A stretch of DNA of 64,000 nucleotides from Diploptera punctata (Eukaryota; Arthropoda; Insecta; Blattodea; Blaberidae), in NCBI GenBank assembly GCA_030220185.1, contig JASPKZ010007287.1:504501-568500 (forward strand), written 5' to 3'. Below the pieces are notes generated by a model, which did no database searches, was not told where the DNA came from, and saw only the letters and a list, made by a program, of their open reading frames with translations. This document shows, in pieces, positions 42,401-50,132 of the stretch; position 1 is the stretch's first letter, and every line of letters starts with the position of its first letter. A program made the translations under genes and the position numbers.

Positions 42401-45400
42401 TTGCTAAGAAGCAGTGAAAAAGACAGAAGTAGGCCTACACCATTTTTAAATCTGGCAGTGTTGGAAATTCCTAAGCTTCTGTTGCTGGCTTCAGGCTGCG
42501 GCTCATTTATTAACAAAGGATAAAAGGGACGGTCAGTTGGTAGGTACGGTATTCATTGTCATTCCTGTTCACTGTGTGTAAACATAGGTCGGTGCAGAGC
42601 AAGCTACAAGTGGTGCACTATGCAGCAGAACATGGAAATAGGACAGCAGGAAGAAAGTTTAATGTGGACGAAAAAATGTGCGACAGTGGATTCAAACAAA
42701 ACATGCACTTGAAAACACATCACAATATCGATAATCTTTCTGCAGAAAGGAAGCGAAATATCCACAGTTAGAAAGAGTTCTCCTGGATTACGTATGGAAA
42801 ACTGGGCAGATGGATTTTCTGTATCCGTTGAAATGATACAGTTTGAATGCCTTAAAATAGCCAAGAATATGGAAATCCTATGCAATTAATTTAAGGCAAG
42901 TTACAGGTGGGCAAGGCTATTATGACACATCAGGACCTTGTAATTCGGCGGCGTGCATACATCAATAGCGCCAAAACTTCCCGATATATACCAGTTATCT
43001 AGTTATTTCATGTATAAGCCGCATCCTAATTTTGAAACATATTTTAGGTAAAAAAAGTGCGGCCTATATATACGTAAATACGGTAGTTCAGTTTAGAAAT
43101 CCTGATCCATTAGAATCAAACATGTGATCTTCTTCTAGCCTTAATCAACTACATTATGGAATAACCTCACTTGAAAATACAGTACATTTAGTAATGCTAG
43201 GTATTTTTAAATATGTCCCGCGCCGTAGCCGAGCAGTTAAGGTAGGAAACCTTGGCGCAGAGCTACGGGACTTGCGCTGGTTCGAGTCTCCATGGGGGAA
43301 GAAATTTTCTCATGGTATTTCGGCCAGTATGGGACCGGTGCCCACCCAGCATCGTGAGGCAATTGGGTAGCTACAATAAGTAGCGGCTCCAGGTTGAGGA
43401 ACCAGCTATAACGGCTGGGGGACTCGACATGCTAACCACATGTCACCCCTACACTGGCTGTTGATCATCTACCTCTGTGATAGACACATGTGGATGTGAA
43501 GGGCCAGCAGCCGGCTGGTAAAAGGGCAACCGCTGAAAAGTGGAAAGACCCTCAATCGGCAATCGGAATTTTTAAATATACAGTATATAATACTTGCAAA
43601 GACTACCACTGTTGTTCATAAACACATCATAATTCCAATGTATGATATAATTGTGTTACAGAGGTTCAAGAAGGAGTGAAATTGAGTCTGGAAGGTGCAC
43701 AAGCTTCTTTTATTTCCTACGATAGACTTGTGATCTCATTGAAGGGTGGAGAGTTATATGTACTGACACTTTATGCTGACAGCATGAGAAGTGTTCGTAG
43801 TTTTCATTTTGAAAAAGCTGCTGCAAGTGTTTTGACAACTTGTACGTGCCTTTGTGAAGAAAATTATCTGTTCCTTGGCTCACGACTGGGGAACTCCTTG
43901 TTGTTGCGCTTCACTGAGAAGGAACAGAGCACTGTGTTCAATCTTGAAGAGAAGTCTTCTGTTCCTAAACTACAAGAACCACAACCTCCTGCTAAGAAGA
44001 AGCGTCTTGACACACTTGGTAAGTAGTATGATGATTTACTTCTTCTTCTTCTTCTTCCTGTCATGTGATAGACCTAGGGGTCTGTTGGTCTCAATATAAC
44101 GTTTGAAGGGTCTGCCTAAAGATCTCTTGCCTGGTGGCTGGTAATTTAAGATTTGACATATTCTTGTACATCTCATTCTTCTTACGTGAGATTTCCAGTT
44201 GTTTCTATATTTTTGTACATATTCCATGATTGATTCTGTTTATAATTCTTTGAGAATCTCAGAATTCCTTTCATGGTCTGTTCTTGATTTACTTATAAAA
44301 AATATTAAGTATCATATAATACTCTGTGACATTAATAGTGCGTGGAGAACATATTTTAATCGACTCACCTCATACATTTTCAAACGTCTTTGATACCGAC
44401 GGTTTCAGACAATATCATGTCCTTCTTCAGTCAGTGTGGAAGCCATGACTGAAGAAGGACATGATATTGTCTGAAACTGTCAGTATCAAAGAAGTTTCAA
44501 AATGTATGAGGTGAGTCGATTAAAATATGTACTCCACTCACTATTAATGATATAACCTCATAATGTTTACTTCCCAATATTAATTTAAATATAACTCTGT
44601 GACATGTTTTCCTCTTCATTAGAGAATCTGTGTTCAATAAATATCCTGAGAGGGATTTTTTGTTGGATATCTTGATATTGTGGTAATCTATGATTTATAA
44701 TGTTCTTTCTTTCTGTACACTGTAAAATGTTTAAATATTTTAATTAATTAAAATAAATAAATGCTTGCTCCTTTCTAATTAATCTAATAACACAATTGCA
44801 GACCATTTATTATTAACACTTTTGGGGAACACTGGGCCAGTATTATCAACCTTTTCAATCCTTTTAATTATTCATATTGGACTATTAATTTTAGAATCAG
44901 CTGATCAGCTGTATAAACAAGCAAACATATTTGCATCACTATTTGGCTACCTGTTCTGTAATTTGCTAACCGGTGACAGCATTCATTTCATAGCTCTCAT
45001 GTTCTTGTGGAGGAAAGAAAGTAATAAAAAATTACAAAAATAGTAATGCATGAAATTAATATCTTACATGTTGTTTTATAGAGTAAACCTTTATCATGAT
45101 ACAGTATTAAAAGATTAATTAATAAACAGAGTTAAATTTAACTCCTCGCCTCATAATTGTAAACTTCTCGAAGACTAGTTTCGTACTTCTTTGTATCATT
45201 TTCAGTTCTAATCTGAGAGTTAGATAGAACTGGTAATGATACAAAGAAGTATTGAAACTAATCTTCGAGAATTCTACAATTATGAGGTGAGGTTAGAGTT
45301 AGATAGAACTGGTAATGATACAAAGAAGTATTGAAACTAATCTTCGAGAATTCTACAATTATGAGGTGAGGTTAGAGTTAGATAGAACTGGTAAAGATGC

Positions 45401-48400
45401 AAACAAATATCAAAACTAGTCTTCAAGAATTCTACAATTATGAGGTAAGGTTTTAAATCTAACTCTATTTATTATTTAAAATAAACACCATAGTGTCACT
45501 TCCTTTAAATATTAAGGATTAATAGATTTTTCAGATAATTTTATTCTTTCAGCTATCACCTGATATATTTTAAATTTCAGGAGATTGGATGGCATCAGAT
45601 GTTGCAGATATCCGTGATTTGGATGAGCTAGAAGTTTATGGTAGTGAAGCACAAACCTCTGTACAAATTGCTTCTTATGTTTTTGAAGTATGCGATAGTT
45701 TACTTAATATAGGTCCATGTGGCAATATTTCAATGGGTGAACCTGCATTTCTTTCTGAAGAATTTGCAAGTATCGAAGACCCTGACATAGAACTTTTCAC
45801 AACTTCTGGGTATGGAAAGAATGGTGCACTTTGTGTCTTACAGAGATCTGTTAGACCTCAAGTTGTGACAACATTTGAGCTACCAGGATGTGTCGATATG
45901 TGGACAGTGATAGGAAATACTCCTGAAACACATGCATTTATGATATTGAGTCAACATGACTCGACCATGATACTTCAGACAGGACTTGAAATAAACGAAG
46001 TTGATAACTCGGGGTTTAGCACTCAGGGTCCAACAGTATATGCAGGAAATCTCGGTAACAACAAATATATTATACAAGTTTCTCAAATGGGGGTTCGTTT
46101 ATTGCAAGGAGTTGAACAAATTCAACATATTCCATTGGATCTCGGCTCTCTAATAGTTCATGCATCATCTGCCGATCCCCATGTTGTAATACTGAGTGAA
46201 GATGGTCAGGTTATCTTGTTAACATTGCGTGAATCAAGAGGACAGGGTCGTTTGAGTGTGACAAGGCCTTCCCTGTCACTCCGGCCCTATATCATTACAC
46301 TGTGTGCATATCGTGATGTCAGCGGACTTTTTTCTGCAACGTTACCAGAAGATGAACTTGATAATAAGATTAAAGTTGATGGAAAGATAGAAAAGAAGAC
46401 AGTTGATGATGAAGATGAAATGTTATATGGAGAAAGTGATCTTCCATTGTTTGAAGCTCCTGTAATCCCAGAGCCGAACAGTGATGCTGTTATGACAATT
46501 TTAGGAGAATCTCCCCCTTGGTGGCACAAGTACTTGCAAGAGGTAAAGCCTACCTACTGGTTATTGCTTACAAGAGACAATGGAAGTTTAGAAATCTACA
46601 CTTTACCTGATTTTAAACTTAGCTATCTGGTTAGAAACTTTGGGCAAGGTTTGCGTGTTCTAGTAGACAGTTTGGGTGCTATTCCCACTCCAATCCCATC
46701 TGAAAATACCCCCACTGTGGCATATGATTGTCAGGTTAGAGAAATTCTAATGGTTGCTCTTGGGCATCATGGTAGTCGTCCATTGCTCTTAGTTCGACTT
46801 GATGATGAACTCTTATTGTATCAAACATACCGATATCCACGTGGTTACCTCAAGATGCGGTTCCGACGTTTACAACAAAATATTCTGATCCGAGAACGTC
46901 GATCGCGTAACAAAAAGAAACCAGTGGATGCAGATCAGCAGTTGGAGGCAAGAGTTTGTCAGTTGAGATATTTTAGCAACATTGCAGGTTACAATGGAGT
47001 CTTCATTTGTGGTCCATATCCACACTGGCTGTTCCTTACATCTCGAGGAGAGCTACGAACCCATCCCATGGGGATTGATGGGGCTGTTACATGCTTTGCA
47101 CCATTCCACAACATTAACTGTCCTCAAGGATTTTTGTATTTCAAATAAGAAGGAAGAATTAAGAATCTGTGTGCTTCCTACACACCTTTCATATGATGCA
47201 CCTTGGCCAGTCAGGAAAGTACCATTAAGGTAAAGTTTTAATTTTCATATAATAATTTTTTTTTAAAGTACATATAATTTTAGTTTCAAAATATTTTCTT
47301 CCTCAGTGAATCTCTTCCAAACTACCTATGCAAAGATATATATATATATATGTTATATTGCAGATTTTTGCGGGTATAAGTACGAATAAGAAAGTTTTCC
47401 GCGTCATGGATTCAAGTTCAGCCTCTGGCTATTGATTCCGACGTTTTGGCATGATCCCACATGCCATTATCAAGGAATGATAAGTTCGAGTCACAGGTTT
47501 AGGTCTTATATAATGAAAAATTATAGTTTTTTTAAAAATATTTAAGTATATAATTAATTTCATACTTCAGCAAGTATTCTGTTTGTTCATTATTAATACA
47601 TCCACACAAATGTAAATGAACTAAATAGTATTTGAAGATAAAAATTAAAAAAAAATAAATAGGACTGGAAATCAGAAATTTGCAGCAAGAAATATGTAAA
47701 AAGCATTTGAAATTACCCTGTGTGACAGTATATATCTTAAATATATAAAAATTATGTGTCTCGTTGTTTGTCCGCGATGGAATCCTAAACTACTGAACCG
47801 ATTTTAATACAATTTTGCACACTGTGTGCAGTTTGATCCAACTTGAGACTTAGGGAAGTTTATAACTAAATTTATAGTCGCATTATTTTTATTGCAAATT
47901 ATTTGTTTATTATTTAACAAAGAATTATAATTATCTGTGAGTTCCATACGATTCTAACAGATGGCCGTGTAAGGTAATTGGTTTATTATTTAACCAGGTG
48001 GCTGTGCTTTTTGTTGCAACTGCAAATTTCAATTGAATTACAAATATTGATTATTTCATAATTTAAGTGTGTTTGTGTTTATTTTATTTTCTATATATTT
48101 TATTAATTATATTAATTCCGTGTGTAAGTATTAGTTTTAAGTAATCTGGCTGAAAGACAGCAACTTAATTTAAATTTAACTGGACCGAAAAGAGACGTTG
48201 AACAATATGGCGAAGCAGTTCTAGAGACCATGAATGATAAGATATCAAGTGAATTTCCACAAATTGGTATAGGCCTATGTGACATAAATCTTACATTTAA
48301 GAAGAATGTCAATTTAAAAACATATGAAGGTCCTAAGGAACGGAATAACAAGAACTGTAAGTCTGTTAGTTATAATAATATGCCTAATATTACAGAAACA

Positions 48401-50083
48401 ATCTCCATGCCTCAATTAAATGAAAAACAAGATGACTATAATATATCACAAGATGATATTACTATACAGAGACTTCTTGATGATGATGAGAATCCAAACT
48501 GCCAACAAGTTCGTAGAAAAAAATGAAAGTATAATGAAATCAGCAAGCCTCCTCAAAATATTCCATCAATAAATGTATATAATCTTTATGATACACTTAT
48601 GGATGATACTGAGAATGCAGACAACATCAATTCATCTCAATCAACAAAAACACTTCCACATAAACCACCACCCATATTTATACCGGGTGTAGTTAACGTA
48701 CCAGAACTAAAAAATTGTGTAAAGCAAAAACTTTCTGATTTAGTTTTCTCACTTAGTTTACTACAACATAATTTAACGTATACCTTAGCCACAGCAACAC
48801 GTAGCCGGGACTTCTATATATATAAAACAAAGTCGAATTAGTTACACTATTTATAACTCAAGAACGGCTGGACCGATTTTTATGATCTTTGATTTGTTGG
48901 ATTTGTTTCCGCCCCGAATAGCAGATAACTATTAAAACATCGGAAAAATTAACGTATAAATATTTAAAGGCGATACGATGTTCGCCAGGCCAGCTAGTAT
49001 ATATATATATATATATATATAAAAAGGTAAAGTGAACCCACTACAGGCCTCAGGAGGCCTTTGGGGCAGTAGGAGGTTAAGGCTCCCACTTTTTCTTGAC
49101 AATCGGCACTTGATGTCAGCCGGGTTGTCAGCCCTGCGTGACGGCCGCCTTTACCCCAGAACAAGCGTCTGGTACTCATTTCAGTTAGAGGCTGAGTCGA
49201 CCCCAGGGCCATAGTGCCGCCAGAAGGTTTGGGTCAGTTTAAAAATCCTGACCCCACCGGGACTCGAACCCTCGACCTTCCGGCTTGTAGTGCAGTGCCT
49301 TAACCACTACGCTACGGCGTGCCCCATATATATATATATATAAAATTTGGAATCATTCAGTCTGAATTAATTTTTAAATAACTCCAAATATTTTTTTTTT
49401 AACCTTTTGATAGATTTTCTCAGGAATGCTTGAAATAGGGCTATGAAATTTTCAGGACATTACTCATTGTATGATGAAATTCCTGTAGCAGATCCATTAA
49501 AATAGTCTTTCAAAAACCATATTTTTCATAAATACCTCTTATTAAAGGAAAATTTCAAAGTTAAAATTCAGTCATATCATGCATTCGAAGTATTACAAGT
49601 TCACCAATAAAAATGCTACAGCAGGGGTTTGTACATAATACCTATTTATAAGTTATGTAGATAGGAAATAACACTATGAGGTTTTTTTAATATTGTTTAT
49701 TTTTTATTTCACTCACCTCATACTTCATAACTCCTAGCATACCCAGGGTTTCGTCACATCCTTTGTGACATTCTCAATGCTGTGTCACAGCATTGAGAAT
49801 GTCACAAAGGATGTGACGAAACCCTGGGTATGCTAGGAGTTATGAAGTATGAGGTGAGTGAAATAAAAAATAAACAGTACCTATTTATAATTTCACTTTT
49901 TTATTTATTACTGAAGATGAGAAAAGAATACCACAATGTGATAGCCAAACTTCAGTTATTTAAAAGAATTTCAGATTGAATAGTTCAAGATATCTAAAAA
50001 ATTACATGTATTTTTAAAGCCAAATGTACCCTTAATTAACCAAAACAATTAAAATATAAAGTCAAGTACAGTAATTAGAAACA

Positions 50084-50132
<49 letters not shown>

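Larger units (their letters stand above)
44333..44593. mobile_element. 261-bp PLE fold-back unit with two hammerheads and target duplication
   Basis: ACTCTGTGACAT at 44321-44332 and 44594-44605 bounds it. The arms share CTCACCTCATACATTTT / AAAATGTATGAGGTGAG. The right end carries CCTCATAATGTTTACTTCCC. No coding sequence. Another case of a ribozyme-bearing mini-insertion. Confidence 0.75.
49652..49877. mobile_element. 226-bp PLE fold-back unit with paired hammerheads and target duplication
   Basis: TACCTATTTATAA at 49639-49651 and 49878-49890. Inside: end motif GGAAATAACACTATGAGG, then a near-perfect 65-bp inverted repeat (CTCACCTCATACTTCATAAC on the left, complement on the right), each arm holding a hammerhead core. 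No coding capacity. Confidence 0.8.

Noticed and set aside
45217..45452. CRISPR-like array
   Set aside because: The 79-base units are repeated whole without unique spacers and contain PLE ribozyme sequence; the genome is eukaryotic.
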